Assembly: GCF_019457475.1 (NCBI RefSeq)
Contig: NZ_CP080413.1
Coordinates: 930,001-994,000, forward strand
Origin: Shewanella acanthi
Lineage (GTDB): Bacteria; Pseudomonadota; Gammaproteobacteria; Enterobacterales; Shewanellaceae
Direction of reading: 5' to 3'
DNA length: 64,000 nt
Each line of letters opens with the position of its first letter. Within the stretch, counting starts at the first letter, position 1. The notes under the pieces are model-generated. The model was not told where the DNA came from. It worked only from the letters and a program-made list of their open reading frames with translations, and did not search any database. Positions 10,592-20,766 of this stretch are shown here, piece by piece. Made by a program: the position numbers and the translations under genes.

Positions 10592-11626
10592 TTAATACTC
10601 CAGATTGATATGGGCTAAATGGCGGTGTGCTTTAGGGTCAAACAGCAGACATAGATGGCTCAATCCGGTCCAATCCTCATGGCCTTGTTGCTTAAGATTA
10701 AGCTCAAGCTTGGAGGCAAAACTCAGCATATATTCAACTTGAGGCAGTGTTAAGCGCTGCAATGCGGCTTGGTACAGTGGTTTACGTTTATCCCAAATGC
10801 GGTGTTTGCCCCAGAGGCTATTAAGCTGTGCGCCCTTGGCCTGTTCACTCATCAGCGTTAACAGTAATTGCAGCTCTTTAAACAGCGCCCAGAGCACAAT
10901 CGGCATCGCCGTGCCTTCACCATTGAGCTGAGCGAGCATATGTTGCGCGCTGGTTTGCTTATTGGTGAGCAGCGCATCGGTCAATTGGAAGACGCTAAAA
11001 CGGGATTGATCTTCAAAGTAATGACTTAGCTCATCGCCACTGATAGGGCTTGTAGGGCTTAACAGCTGCAATAACTGCATCGCCTGATCGGCGGCAAGTA
11101 GGTTACCCTCGTACAGGGAATAGAGCATGGCTCTGGCATCGCTGTGCAGATTTAACTTGAAGTAGCGAATGCGCGAGTCGAGCCAACGCATAAATTGCTC
11201 GCCCTCAGGCGTCGTGCAGGGGATATACATCCCAAGATTATCTAAGGTCTTAAACCATTTACTGTTGGTTTGCTCGCTCGCAAGCTTTGGCCCTTCGATA
11301 ATCAGCAACACATCGGGATTAGGCGTTTGTAGCAAGGATTGCAGCACGGCCGAACCATCGGCACCGGGTTTGGCGTTAGGCAGATTGAGTTCAATCAAGC
11401 GGCGGCTCGAGAACAGGCTCATGGATTGCCACTCTTGGGTGAGGTCGTTCCAGTTAAAGCCGGTTTCTTGGACTAATTGAACGCGCTCATCGAAGCCTTG
11501 GCGTTTGGCGAATTGGCGAATGTGATCCTTAGTGGTTTCGAGCAACCAAGGATCATCACCAAAAATCAGATAGCAAGGGAGGAGTTGCTTAAGGTTGTCA
11601 TTGAGTCTGTCAGGGTAGACTCTCAT
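10592..11626 (-). CDS. holA: DNA polymerase III delta subunit
   Basis: 344-residue delta subunit of the clamp loader, which opens the beta sliding clamp. Recognised by overall family resemblance (LIFGDDPWLLETTKDHIR at the N-terminus, RLIELNLPN, and the C-terminal helical collar region) and by position between lptE and nadD. Unlike gamma/tau it has no functional Walker A motif, as expected. Its ATG overlaps the lptE stop by one base. Confidence 0.95.
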   Translation of the reverse strand: MRVYPDRLNDNLKQLLPCYLIFGDDPWLLETTKDHIRQFAKRQGFDERVQLVQETGFNWNDLTQEWQSMSLFSSRRLIELNLPNAKPGADGSAVLQSLLQTPNPDVLLIIEGPKLASEQTNSKWFKTLDNLGMYIPCTTPEGEQFMRWLDSRIRYFKLNLHSDARAMLYSLYEGNLLAADQAMQLLQLLSPTSPISGDELSHYFEDQSRFSVFQLTDALLTNKQTSAQHMLAQLNGEGTAMPIVLWALFKELQLLLTLMSEQAKGAQLNSLWGKHRIWDKRKPLYQAALQRLTLPQVEYMLSFASKLELNLKQQGHEDWTGLSHLCLLFDPKAHRHLAHINLEY

Positions 11627-12120
11627 TAATTAACCTCAGTGCTCGCCATGGTTTGCAGAATGCGATCTGCGGCTTGAATGCGCATTTCTTTGACAAGTAG
11701 CTCCATCTCGCGGCTCTTTGCAAGCGCGGTACGGGGGTCGTCTAAGTAATCGCGGCGGATTTCAATCTTAAAGGGTTGTGACTCTTTACCTGGCAGTGCC
11801 ACGGCAAATTCAACGAAATAGATAAGCTCGTACTCGGCCACGTTACCCGTTGGATAAAGCGACAGGGTAGAACGCTCGAGCGAGTCGTTGATGAGCCTTA
11901 ACACCGGAATATCTTGGGCGGCATCGACAATCTTAACGTTATTCAAACGTAAGCGCTCACGCACTAAACGGGCAAGTTCGCTATATTCATCCACGCTGCT
12001 TAGACTCAACTGATTGAGCTCGGCAGGGATTTGATAGCTACGTTGGAGCTTAAAACCGCAACCTGCGCTGGTCATGAATACCAGCGCTAAGATTACGAAA
12101 GCTATGCGTTTGATTAGCAT
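11626..12120 (-). CDS. lptE: LPS-assembly lipoprotein LptE
   Basis: Outer-membrane lipoprotein that plugs the LptD barrel and helps insert lipopolysaccharide into the outer leaflet. 164 residues with a signal peptide and lipobox SAGC ending at C21, followed by GFKLQRSYQIP, the usual start of the mature LptE fold. Position between leuS and holA matches E. coli (rlpB). Confidence 0.94.
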   Translation of the reverse strand: MLIKRIAFVILALVFMTSAGCGFKLQRSYQIPAELNQLSLSSVDEYSELARLVRERLRLNNVKIVDAAQDIPVLRLINDSLERSTLSLYPTGNVAEYELIYFVEFAVALPGKESQPFKIEIRRDYLDDPRTALAKSREMELLVKEMRIQAADRILQTMASTEVN

Positions 12121-12203
12121 AAGTTTCGCACTTTCCTATTTATCTTTTGGGTGTAGTACGGAAGATTTCTTTTCCCGTGACTACACCCATTTACATGATG
12201 GTG

Positions 12204-14783
12204 CTAATTAGCAACGATGCTCAGCAGTTTGCCTGGTACATAGATAACTTTACGTACTGTCACGCCATCTAAGTATTTGATGACTTGCTCGTCCGCCATA
12301 CCTAGCGCTTCAACAGACGCTTGGTCCGCATCGGCCGCAACAGTGATTTTCGCGCGCACTTTACCGTTCACTTGTACCACGATGAGTTTGCTGTCTTCTA
12401 CTAGTGCAGATTCATCGACAACGGGCCATTGGCTATCTTCGATGCTGCTAGTGTTGCCCAGTTCATTCCACAGGGTGAAGCTTACGTGCGGGATGATTGG
12501 GTACAGTAAACGCACCACCGCAGTTAAGGCTTCGCCGATAATGGCTCGGTCTTGAGCTGTGGTTTGTGGTGCTTTTTGCAGGTGGTTCATCAGTTCCATC
12601 ACGGCGGCAACCGCAGTGTTAAACATCTGACGACGGCCAATATCATCGGTCACCTTAGCAATGGTCTTGTGCACTTCACGGCGCAGCGCTTTTTGCTCGC
12701 TGTTTAACTTGCTCACATCTAACGCTTCGCTGTTGTCCTGAGCTACATACTCGCTTGCCAGTTTCCACAGACGTTTGATAAAGCGGTGCGCGCCTTCAAC
12801 GCCAGACTCTTGCCACTCCAGAGTTAATTCTGGTGGTGATGCGAACATCATAAACAGACGCACAGTGTCGGCGCCGTATTTCTCTACCATCACCTGTGGG
12901 TCGATACCGTTGTTTTTCGACTTCGACATTTTGCTCATACCGGTGTAAACCAGTTCGTTGCCGTCTTTGTCGATAGCTTTAGTGATGCGGCCCTTGTCGT
13001 CTTTTTCTGTGGTGACTACATCCAGCGGCGACACCCATACACGGGCACCTTTATCGTTGGTGTAGTAGAAGGCATCGGCCAACACCATGCCTTGAGTCAG
13101 CAGTTGCTTTGCTGGCTCGTTAGAGTTCACCAGGCCCGCGTCACGCAATAATTTGTGGAAGAAGCGGAAGTACAACAAGTGCATACAGGCGTGTTCGATA
13201 CCACCAATGTACTGATCTACCGGTAACCAGTAGTTCGCCTTGGTTGGGTCTAACATTTGGTCAGCCTGTGGGCTGCAGTAACGGGCGTAATACCAAGAAG
13301 ATTCCATAAAGGTATCGAAGGTATCGGTTTCACGCAGCGCGTCTTGGCCGTTAACTTGGGTTTTAGCCCATTCTTTATCGGCCTTGATTGGGCTTTGGAT
13401 ACCGTCCATCACCACATCTTCTGGCAGAATGACTGGCAGTTGATCTTCTGGTGTTGGGATAACAGTACCGTCGGCTAGAGTCACCATAGGAATTGGCGCG
13501 CCCCAGTAACGCTGACGTGAAACACCCCAGTCGCGTAGACGGTAGTTTACTTGGCGTTTACCTTTACCTTCAGCGACTAGCTTATCGGCGATAGCATTGA
13601 ATGCGCCGTCAAAGTCTAAACCGTCAAACTCGCCAGAGTTAAACAGCACGCCTTTTTCAGTGTAAGCTGCTTCGCTGATGTCTAAGTCGCTATCAAGTGG
13701 TTTAATCACCGCTTCTATGGCTAAGTTGTACTTTTTAGCAAATTCGTAATCGCGTTGATCGTGTCCTGGAACAGACATCACAGCGCCGGTGCCGTAGTTC
13801 ATCAGTACAAAGTTAGCCGCCCAAATGGGCACTTGTTTGCCAGTGATTGGGTGAATGGCGTATAGGCCAGTTGCTACGCCGCGTTTTTCCATGGTGGCTA
13901 AATCGGCTTCAGACGTAGTGCTGTTTTTGCACTCATCAACGAACTGCGCAAGTTCAGGATTAGTTTGAGCCGCTAATTCAGCTAACGGGTGACCTGCTGC
14001 AATCGCCACGTAGGTTACGCCCATCAGGGTATCTGGACGGGTAGTGTAGATGTCGAATGACTTGTCGCTACCAGCAACACCGAAGGTCATTTCGACGCCT
14101 TCGCTGCGACCAATCCAGTTGCGCTGCATGGTCTTAACTTGCTCAGGCCAGCCGTCTAAGGTGTCGATGTCGTTTAACAGTTCTTCGGCATAGGCGGTGA
14201 TCTTAATGAACCACTGTGGAATTTCTTTTTGTTCTACAGGGGTATCACAACGCCAGCAGCAACCGTCTTGTACCTGCTCGTTAGCCAGTACGGTTTCATC
14301 GTTTGGGCACCAGTTAACCGAGGCAGTCTTTTTGTAGACTAAGCCTTTTTCGTAAAGCTTAGTGAAGAACCATTGTTCCCAGCGATAGTATTCTGGCGTA
14401 CAAGTGGCGATTTCACGGCTCCAGTCGTAGCCAAAACCTAACAGTTTTAGCTGGTTCTTCATGTACTCAATGTTTTGATAAGTCCATGGCGCTGGAGCGG
14501 TTTTGTTGTTAATCGCGGCGTTTTCGGCAGGCAGACCGAAAGAGTCCCAACCGATAGGTTGCAATACGTTTTTGCCCTGCAGACGCTGGAAGCGGGCAAC
14601 CACATCGCCTATGGTATAGTTGCGAACGTGTCCCATATGAAGTCGGCCTGAAGGATACGGGAACATCGAAAGGCAATAGAACTTTTCTTTGTTCGGATCT
14701 TCAGTGACTTCGAAGGTTTTGTTGTCGTGCCAGTGCTTTTGCACTAGGGCTTCAATTTCTGAGGGATTATATTGCTCTTGCAT
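12204..14783 (-). CDS. leuS: leucyl-tRNA synthetase
   Basis: Class I synthetase of 859 residues that charges tRNA-Leu and edits mischarged products. The HIGH-type motif reads HMGH at 49-52, and KMSKS appears as KMSKSKNN. The large CP1 editing insertion is present ([20 protein letters not shown]), as is the C-terminal domain ending with the LLSIVAN tail. I choose the ATG at 14783; a GTG immediately upstream adds one codon. It heads the long minus-strand gene run and is divergent from the zinc-ribbon gene. Confidence 0.98.
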   Translation of the reverse strand: MQEQYNPSEIEALVQKHWHDNKTFEVTEDPNKEKFYCLSMFPYPSGRLHMGHVRNYTIGDVVARFQRLQGKNVLQPIGWDSFGLPAENAAINNKTAPAPWTYQNIEYMKNQLKLLGFGYDWSREIATCTPEYYRWEQWFFTKLYEKGLVYKKTASVNWCPNDETVLANEQVQDGCCWRCDTPVEQKEIPQWFIKITAYAEELLNDIDTLDGWPEQVKTMQRNWIGRSEGVEMTFGVAGSDKSFDIYTTRPDTLMGVTYVAIAAGHPLAELAAQTNPELAQFVDECKNSTTSEADLATMEKRGVATGLYAIHPITGKQVPIWAANFVLMNYGTGAVMSVPGHDQRDYEFAKKYNLAIEAVIKPLDSDLDISEAAYTEKGVLFNSGEFDGLDFDGAFNAIADKLVAEGKGKRQVNYRLRDWGVSRQRYWGAPIPMVTLADGTVIPTPEDQLPVILPEDVVMDGIQSPIKADKEWAKTQVNGQDALRETDTFDTFMESSWYYARYCSPQADQMLDPTKANYWLPVDQYIGGIEHACMHLLYFRFFHKLLRDAGLVNSNEPAKQLLTQGMVLADAFYYTNDKGARVWVSPLDVVTTEKDDKGRITKAIDKDGNELVYTGMSKMSKSKNNGIDPQVMVEKYGADTVRLFMMFASPPELTLEWQESGVEGAHRFIKRLWKLASEYVAQDNSEALDVSKLNSEQKALRREVHKTIAKVTDDIGRRQMFNTAVAAVMELMNHLQKAPQTTAQDRAIIGEALTAVVRLLYPIIPHVSFTLWNELGNTSSIEDSQWPVVDESALVEDSKLIVVQVNGKVRAKITVAADADQASVEALGMADEQVIKYLDGVTVRKVIYVPGKLLSIVAN

Positions 14784-14905
14784 CACGCTATTTCCGGCAG
14801 TGCCGCCTATTTATTTGATCTAACGCCATATCGACGCGAATAAGATCTGCATAGAATAAACTAGAAGCGAAGCATTAAAAAGGTTCCTATGAAGGAGTAT
14901 TGATT

Positions 14906-15406
14906 ATGAATGACAGAAGTAGTGCGCTACTTGCTCTTTATCAAGCCTTAATTGACCAAGTGAAAGCTCAATTTGCAGAGGATAAGTCACTGACTGCAAA
15001 AAGTTTATTTAAGATGGTGACCCAAGGGAAAGACTACGTCAGCTTAAAAGAGCAGGCGGGGGAGGATGAACTTGCTCTGGTGGAACAATTTTTAAAGCGT
15101 GATATCGCCAGCTTTTTACGGGAACAGAATGCCGACAGCTTAAGCTATAGCCCTAGCGTTATCACCTTCGAAAATACCCTTTGGCACTGGCTAAGTGAAA
15201 TCACCGATCGTAGTCAAGTTGAATGGCATGAACTGACCCAAGACTTTAAGCACCATGGCTATTACCAGAGTGGCGATATTGTTAATCAGGGGGTTATGGT
15301 GTGCACAAACTGCGGCCATGAGCTGAGTATCGAGTTCCCGAGCGTGATCCCAGATTGCCCCGAGTGCGACCACGATGAATATACCCGTGAAGCACTCACG
15401 CCTTAG
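14906..15406 (+). CDS. YbeL/DUF1451-family zinc-ribbon protein
   Basis: 166-residue soluble protein of the YbeL family, divergent from leuS as in E. coli. A C-terminal zinc ribbon is formed by CTNCG and CPECD (two CXXC pairs about 20 residues apart); the N-terminal part is helical and acidic. AGGAG at 14893-14897 sits eight bases before the ATG at 14906 and fixes the start, against an upstream TTG. The molecular function of the family is not known to me. The ribbon could bind nucleic acid or protein, but that is a guess. Confidence 0.85.
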   Translation: MNDRSSALLALYQALIDQVKAQFAEDKSLTAKSLFKMVTQGKDYVSLKEQAGEDELALVEQFLKRDIASFLREQNADSLSYSPSVITFENTLWHWLSEITDRSQVEWHELTQDFKHHGYYQSGDIVNQGVMVCTNCGHELSIEFPSVIPDCPECDHDEYTREALTP

Positions 15407-15510
15407 TTTACGCTTGGTGTCATCTGTTTATTTTAAGTTGAATTATCAAGTGTTTTTAGTTGCTTAGCGGGATTGCTTAAACAGTGTTGGTAAATGAGTG
15501 GATTCAAGTC

Positions 15511-15551
15511 TCGACTCAGTTTTCGGCTAATCCTAGTCGTGACTGAGTCGA
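15511..15551. repeat. perfect 10-bp inverted repeat in convergent intergenic region
   Basis: TCGACTCAGT at 15511-15520 and its exact complement at 15542-15551, 21 bases apart, between the 3' ends of two converging genes. There is no T-run on either side. It may still fold as a transcript-end hairpin. Confidence 0.6.
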
Positions 15552-15557
15552 ATTAGG

Positions 15558-16247
15558 CTAATTTCGACAGTAAGTTAAAATTTGGCCCTTGAAGGGTTCT
15601 GCCAAAAAATCCGTATGTGGTGGTTTTTGTTGGTGGTGGTCAAATCCCAATATGACCATCTTTTTGCTAAATTTGGCATGATTACCTCGCCCTGGGTCAA
15701 CCAAAATCACATCACAAACAGGCTTGGCGTGTTGCTCTATAAACTGTGATAACAGTTCGGCATGTTCCTGTTCGTACAGTAAGTCGCTGCCAATGATCAA
15801 ATCAAACAGACCGAGGTTCGATGCTTCATCCCCCCAACCCGTTCGAACAAAGGGGATTGGGCGACCTTCATTTAACTCAACATTTTGCGCCAGAAAATTG
15901 CCAGTTTCGGGATGATAATCCGTTGCCGTGATATCGGCATTTCGATGATTGAGCAACAAACTTGCTAGTCCGATACCACACCCTACCTCAAGAATGCGTT
16001 TATCATCAATTTGATAATCTAACATATGGTGGGAGAGTACTTGTCCAGATGGCCAGATAATTCCAAATAGCGGCCATGTGGCAGAGGAGATCCCTAATCG
16101 CTCGGCTTCGCCATCGCAATCTTCAAATTCTTGATTATCTCTTAGGGTGCGGACGTGAATATCCACCAGACCAAACTCGTGGGTTTGGTAACGAAAACGC
16201 AGGGGAGCCATATTTTTTGCCTTGGTATGAGAATACGAGGCAGTCAA
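15558..16247 (-). CDS. class I SAM-dependent methyltransferase of unknown target
   Basis: 229 residues from the first start. A Met at residue 13 (16211) is a more likely initiation point because the preceding dozen residues look non-conserved. The Rossmann SAM-binding loop is EVGCGIGLASLLL, the acidic strand-2 residue lies in TATDYHP, and strand 4 reads DLIIGSDLLYE. The overall pattern resembles the METTL21/lysine-methyltransferase-like or nicotinamide N-methylase-like group, so the substrate is probably a protein lysine or a small molecule. I cannot decide which. Monocistronic: it is convergent with the zinc-ribbon gene and separated from lnt by a hairpin. Confidence 0.8.
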   Translation of the reverse strand: MTASYSHTKAKNMAPLRFRYQTHEFGLVDIHVRTLRDNQEFEDCDGEAERLGISSATWPLFGIIWPSGQVLSHHMLDYQIDDKRILEVGCGIGLASLLLNHRNADITATDYHPETGNFLAQNVELNEGRPIPFVRTGWGDEASNLGLFDLIIGSDLLYEQEHAELLSQFIEQHAKPVCDVILVDPGRGNHAKFSKKMVILGFDHHQQKPPHTDFLAEPFKGQILTYCRN

Positions 16248-16411
16248 GCATGGCCACGCTTAGGAGAAGGTACTTTAACGGGAAAGGCTCTCGTTAGCGA
16301 ATCTATTTTGTTTGAGAGCGCCGTTTTGGTCATTTAATTGGGTTGATTTAGTTATTTTTGTAGCGATTTATGCTGTCTTAGTGATAAAGCTTAGGTACTG
16401 ACGGGATGAAA

Positions 16412-16455
16412 TACGCCAACGGCATCATCGTCTAGTGAATGCGGTCGTTGGCGTA
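16412..16455 (-). terminator. hairpin downstream of lnt, possible terminator
   Basis: Ten-base stem TACGCCAACG / CGTTGGCGTA with a 24-base loop, 14 bases past the lnt stop. On the minus strand it is followed only by TTTC, so termination efficiency may be modest. Confidence 0.5.
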
Positions 16456-16468
16456 ATTTTTAATGTTG

Positions 16469-18025
16469 TTAGCTGTTTAATTTGCGGCGAATAAAGCCAA
16501 CAAAAAACAACAGACCACAAAGGATTAATAGTGGTGTCTGGCCAATCTTCGCAAACCAAGTTTCACCTTTTACCAGTGGAATACTCGTAATGAGTACTCC
16601 AGTTTCAAATTGCGGAATACTGGCTGTGATATTTCCTTTCTCGTCAACAACTGCGGTCACACCATTATTGGTGGCGCGCATCACCGGGCGCCCCAATTCA
16701 ATGGCGCGCATCTGGGCGATTTCCATGTGTTGCAATGGGCCGTTTGAGGTGCCAAACCAAGCATCGTTTGAGACGGTTAAGATAAGATCCGTATCTTGAT
16801 TGACGCTGTCACGTAACTGCTCAGGGAAGACAATCTCATAACAAATCGCAGGGGCAATCTGATGGCCAAGCGCGGATAAATTTGGCTGAAGATAATCGCC
16901 TCTGGCGAAGGATGACATCGGCAAATTAAAGAAGGGTGCAATGGGGCGCAGCAGTGCTTCAAATGGCACAAACTCACCAATAGGCAACAGGTGATGTTTT
17001 TTAAACTGATTGCTGCCATCGCTCTGGTAATCTGGTGTTTCCTGTACTTTTTGATTGTGGTTACCAAGCACAATTAGTGAGTTATAAAAATCGCCGTGCT
17101 GGCGGCTAATAATCCCCGTCACGATAGATGTGTTGTTCAAATTCGCCACGCGATTGGCGTTATCCAAAAAATCCTGCACCATTTCTTCAGGCGCGGGAAT
17201 GGCAGCCTCTGGCCACACGATAATATCGGCGTCGAGATGCTCGCGGGATAAATCCATGTATTTAATCAGTGTTGGCCACAGTTGGTCTGGCTCCCACTTC
17301 ATACTCTGCGGGATATTGCCCTGCACGAGCGCTACTTTTACGCTTTCACCCGTTGGGTGGATGTCGCTCAGTTTTGGCGCGATGAAGGCAGCGGCAGCAG
17401 TTAATGGCAGTAAAACCACTAAGCTTTTATAACGCTTACTAAAACACAGTGCTAACGCGCCTGCGAGCAGGGCAATCACAAAGCTTAAGCCCAGCGCACC
17501 TATTATGCTGGCAAGTTCCTTTAATGGACCTTGGGTTTGCGAGTAGCCCGCCCAAATCCAAGGGAACCCCGTCATTACCCATCCGCGAGCCCATTCGGTT
17601 AATACCCAAAGGGCAGGAAAGAGCACTAAGTTGCGCCACTTTGATGGGGTATTAGTGCGGCTTAACCAAGCTAATCCGAGGCCCGTTAGGGCTGGATAGA
17701 GTGCTAAGTAAAGAGCAAGCAGTCCCATCAATCCTAATGAGATGATGAGGGGAAAACCGCCAAAGGTATCGATGCTGACATGAACCCAGCTTATGCCGAC
17801 CGCAAAGCAGCCAAAGCCAAAACTTAACCAATAATAAAAACTGGCATAAGGTTTAAGATGACTGCTTTGCCATAGTGCAAATGCCATGGCGATAGGATAA
17901 ATAATCCAGATGGAATAAGGAGCGAATGAAAGCGCCGTACTGGCGCCTAAGATAAACGCCGGTACCAGGCCGAGGGCGCTGGTACGGGACTGTTGTTGGG
18001 CAAGTGCCCGAATGTTAGTTAGCAC
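16469..18025 (-). CDS. lnt: apolipoprotein N-acyltransferase
   Basis: Inner-membrane enzyme that adds the third acyl chain to lipoproteins so that they can be sorted to the outer membrane. 518 residues: six or so N-terminal membrane helices, then a periplasmic nitrilase domain with the catalytic triad recognisable as Glu in VWPEAAIP, Lys in HLLPIGEFVPFE context, and Cys in APAICYEIVFPE. A single C-terminal helix follows. The start is a GTG with only a weak AAGAAG site. Its presence fits the several lipoproteins encoded nearby (RlpA, MltB, LptE, NlpI). Confidence 0.96.
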   Translation of the reverse strand: MLTNIRALAQQQSRTSALGLVPAFILGASTALSFAPYSIWIIYPIAMAFALWQSSHLKPYASFYYWLSFGFGCFAVGISWVHVSIDTFGGFPLIISLGLMGLLALYLALYPALTGLGLAWLSRTNTPSKWRNLVLFPALWVLTEWARGWVMTGFPWIWAGYSQTQGPLKELASIIGALGLSFVIALLAGALALCFSKRYKSLVVLLPLTAAAAFIAPKLSDIHPTGESVKVALVQGNIPQSMKWEPDQLWPTLIKYMDLSREHLDADIIVWPEAAIPAPEEMVQDFLDNANRVANLNNTSIVTGIISRQHGDFYNSLIVLGNHNQKVQETPDYQSDGSNQFKKHHLLPIGEFVPFEALLRPIAPFFNLPMSSFARGDYLQPNLSALGHQIAPAICYEIVFPEQLRDSVNQDTDLILTVSNDAWFGTSNGPLQHMEIAQMRAIELGRPVMRATNNGVTAVVDEKGNITASIPQFETGVLITSIPLVKGETWFAKIGQTPLLILCGLLFFVGFIRRKLNS

Positions 18026-18067
18026 GGATAATTCTTCTTACACGGAGAGTTATGCTCACACGGAGCG

Positions 18068-18943
18068 TTATTCTACGTCTTCGCCGATATTGGGATCGGG
18101 GAGTTTAACTCTAAGTTGGATCAATCGTCGAGTATCAGCATTAATGACTTTGAATTCGATTCCTTCGATCATAATGCTCTCATTACGCTCCGGCAGATGG
18201 CCAAAGGCGTGGGAGACAAGACCGCCAACGGTATCAAACTCTTCATCGCTGAACTGGGTGTTGAACGCTTCGTTGAAGTCTTCAATCGCTGTCAGTGCTT
18301 TAACCATGTAAACCGTGTTACCAACTTTGCGTATTTCGGTATCTTCTGGGCTTTCGTGGTCAAATTCGTCTTCGATTTCGCCGACGATTTCCTCAAGAAT
18401 ATCTTCAATTGTGACCAGTCCGGACACACCGCCGTATTCATCGACAACAATAGCCATATGATAGCGCTGGGAGCGGAATTCCTTGAGCAATACGTCGACG
18501 CGTTTGCTCTCTGGAACAACTACTGCGGGGCGGATAACGCGCTCGAGGGCGAAGGGTTCTTCACTGTTAGAAAATCCATAGGGGATTAGGTCTTTAGCGA
18601 GCAGAATACCTTCGATATGGTCTTTGTCTTCGTTTACAACAGGGAAACGAGAATGGCCTGAACCGATAACGGTTGTCAGTAATTCTTCGACTGTGTTGTC
18701 GATTTGCAGGGCGACAATTTGCGCCCGTGGGATCATGATGTCCCGAACACGCATATCAGATACTTCTAATACGCCTTTGATCATTTCGCGGGTGTCTTCG
18801 GTGATAAGTTCGCGCTGCTCTGCGCCATCAATCACATCGACTAAGTCTTCGCGATTTTGAGGTTCGCCCTGAAATAATTGACTTACTCTATCTAGCCAGC
18901 CTTTCTTCTGGGCGTTCGTACTCGGGGGGATATCGTCACTCAT
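18068..18943 (-). CDS. corC: CorC/YbeX CBS-domain protein
   Basis: Cytoplasmic protein of 291 residues with two CBS domains (RVRDIMIPRAQ to about residue 130, then VPESKRVDVLL) and a C-terminal CorC_HlyC domain. Historically linked to magnesium and cobalt efflux through CorA. Recent work on the neighbouring genes ties it to ribosome maturation, so the role is unsettled. I start at the MSDD codon at 18943 because E. coli CorC begins the same way; nine further in-frame codons exist upstream. Part of ybeZ-ybeY-corC-lnt. Confidence 0.94.
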   Translation of the reverse strand: MSDDIPPSTNAQKKGWLDRVSQLFQGEPQNREDLVDVIDGAEQRELITEDTREMIKGVLEVSDMRVRDIMIPRAQIVALQIDNTVEELLTTVIGSGHSRFPVVNEDKDHIEGILLAKDLIPYGFSNSEEPFALERVIRPAVVVPESKRVDVLLKEFRSQRYHMAIVVDEYGGVSGLVTIEDILEEIVGEIEDEFDHESPEDTEIRKVGNTVYMVKALTAIEDFNEAFNTQFSDEEFDTVGGLVSHAFGHLPERNESIMIEGIEFKVINADTRRLIQLRVKLPDPNIGEDVE

Positions 18944-18982
18944 AGTTTTCACATTAACATTGATAACCATTATCGCCGTTAA

Positions 18983-19444
18983 TTATTGTTCCTTATATGG
19001 GTCAGTAAAACCTAAGCCTTCAATGAGTTGAGTCTCCAATGACTCCATTTCTTCGGCTTCTTCATCTTCAATATGATCATACCCTAGCAGATGCAGGCAA
19101 CCATGTACAACCATGTGTGCCCAGTGGGCTTCTAGGGGCTTTTGCTGCTCATGTGCTTCATTTTCAACGACTGATGCACAAATAACAAGATCTCCCAGTA
19201 GCGGAAGCTCTATTTCAGGCGGTGCTTCAAAGGGGAAGGACAACACATTGGTGGGTTTGTCCTTACCGCGGTAAGTGCTGTTGAGCATTTGGCTTTCGCG
19301 GGGATCCACAATGCGAATGGTGAGTTCAGCCTTATCCATACTGTTGCCAATGGCCGTTTTCACCCACAGGGAAAATTGCGCCTCGGTCGGCAGGTAATCG
19401 CTGGCGGTGGCGTATTGCACATCTAGTGCTAGATCAAGACTCAT
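18983..19444 (-). CDS. ybeY: endoribonuclease YbeY
   Basis: Zinc-dependent endoribonuclease needed for 16S rRNA 3' processing and ribosome quality control. 153 residues with the metal-binding signature [11 protein letters not shown] in which three histidines bind zinc, and the upstream [15 protein letters not shown] region. It overlaps the ybeZ end by 11 bases, indicating coupled translation. Confidence 0.97.
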   Translation of the reverse strand: MSLDLALDVQYATASDYLPTEAQFSLWVKTAIGNSMDKAELTIRIVDPRESQMLNSTYRGKDKPTNVLSFPFEAPPEIELPLLGDLVICASVVENEAHEQQKPLEAHWAHMVVHGCLHLLGYDHIEDEEAEEMESLETQLIEGLGFTDPYKEQ

Positions 19445-20546
19445 TCTTTAACACTTCCTGCTCGCTAATCGCGGTTTGCAATTGGGGTTGTGGCGGTTGA
19501 GGTGGTAATTGCGACTGCTGAAATTGTTGCTGCTGATAAAACTTCTCTTTTTCTGCTTTTAATGATTGCTCTTTTCTATCGAAGGCCTCGTAGGCCTCAA
19601 CGATTCGGGCAACCACAGGGTGGCGCACTACGTCCTGAGAGACGAAAAAGTTAAAGCTGATATCATCGACTTGGCTTAATACTTCAATGGCATGGCGCAG
19701 ACCCGATTTAACATGCTTCGGTAAGTCAGTCTGGGTGATATCACCGGTTATCACCGCGCGGGAGTTAAACCCAATACGGGTTAGGAACATTTTCATCTGT
19801 TCAATCGTGGTGTTTTGGCTCTCATCGAGGATGATAAAAGCATCATTTAGGGTGCGGCCACGCATATAAGCTAGAGGCGCCACTTCAATGACATTCTTTT
19901 CTATAAGGCGTTCGACCTTTTCAAACCCAAGCATCTCGAACAGGGCATCGTAAAGCGGACGTAAATAAGGGTCGACCTTTTGGCTCAAATCACCGGGTAA
20001 GAAGCCCAGTTTCTCGCCCGCTTCAACCGCTGGGCGAGTTAATAGAATACGGCGCACTTCTTGACGCTCGAGTGCATCAACGGCTGCCGCTACCGCAAGG
20101 TAGGTTTTACCGGTACCCGCAGGACCGATACCAAAGGTGATGTCGTGGCGCACAATATTGGCCACATAGGTGCTTTGGTTTGGATTGCGCGGTTTAATCA
20201 CGCCGCGGCGAGTTTTGATCGCTAAAACATCATCGTCGATGCTGTCTTCATGTTCCAGCGCGATGGCCTCTTGAATCGCGATATGAACCTGCTCAGGCTC
20301 AAGATCTGGCGTGCTGCCTTTAACCGTTTGGGTTTCGATATAGAGCTGTTTAAGTAAATTATTGGCACTCAAACAGTTACGTGGCAGTCCGGTAATTTGG
20401 AAATGGTTATTTTTACGGACAATCTCTACGCCAACGCGACGCTCAATCTGTTTGATATTGTCATCGAAGGGACCGCAAAGAGAGACCAGACGGCGAGTTT
20501 CTGCGGGTTCGAGATACAGATTCATAGTGGTTAATTTACTGGACAA
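19434..20546 (-). CDS. ybeZ: PhoH-like ATPase YbeZ
   Basis: Cytoplasmic P-loop protein of 370 residues, partner of YbeY in RNA metabolism. Walker A is [11 protein letters not shown] and the Walker B region is [14 protein letters not shown] glutamine/proline-rich C-terminal tail of about 30 residues (runs of QQQQ and PPQPP) extends beyond the conserved domain. The start is a TTG supported by GGGAGGA a few bases upstream; the next ATG, at 20525, is some 25 bases from that site and so less likely. First gene of the operon. Confidence 0.95.
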   Translation of the reverse strand: MSSKLTTMNLYLEPAETRRLVSLCGPFDDNIKQIERRVGVEIVRKNNHFQITGLPRNCLSANNLLKQLYIETQTVKGSTPDLEPEQVHIAIQEAIALEHEDSIDDDVLAIKTRRGVIKPRNPNQSTYVANIVRHDITFGIGPAGTGKTYLAVAAAVDALERQEVRRILLTRPAVEAGEKLGFLPGDLSQKVDPYLRPLYDALFEMLGFEKVERLIEKNVIEVAPLAYMRGRTLNDAFIILDESQNTTIEQMKMFLTRIGFNSRAVITGDITQTDLPKHVKSGLRHAIEVLSQVDDISFNFFVSQDVVRHPVVARIVEAYEAFDRKEQSLKAEKEKFYQQQQFQQSQLPPQPPQPQLQTAISEQEVLKNES

Positions 20547-20696
20547 ACAGTCCTCCCTATCACCAAAGCAATGTGGTTGCGATGCACTAGCTCAATCGCA
20601 ACTTTATAATCAGAAGATATTTCAGTTTACGAGCCCTCAAACAGAATTGCTAACGGAAATTCACCGATTGCAAACACTTGTCTGGCCATAAAACAA

Positions 20697-20731
20697 AAGG
20701 GCGACAATCGGTTTATCACCCTGTCGCCCTT
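20697..20731 (-). terminator. terminator after miaB
   Basis: Stem AAGGGCGACA / TGTCGCCCTT followed on the minus strand by a T-rich stretch (TTTGTTTTA). It separates miaB from the ybeZ operon. Confidence 0.85.
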
Positions 20732-20766
20732 CCTTATATAGGTACTACGATCGTAAATTTAAACCC

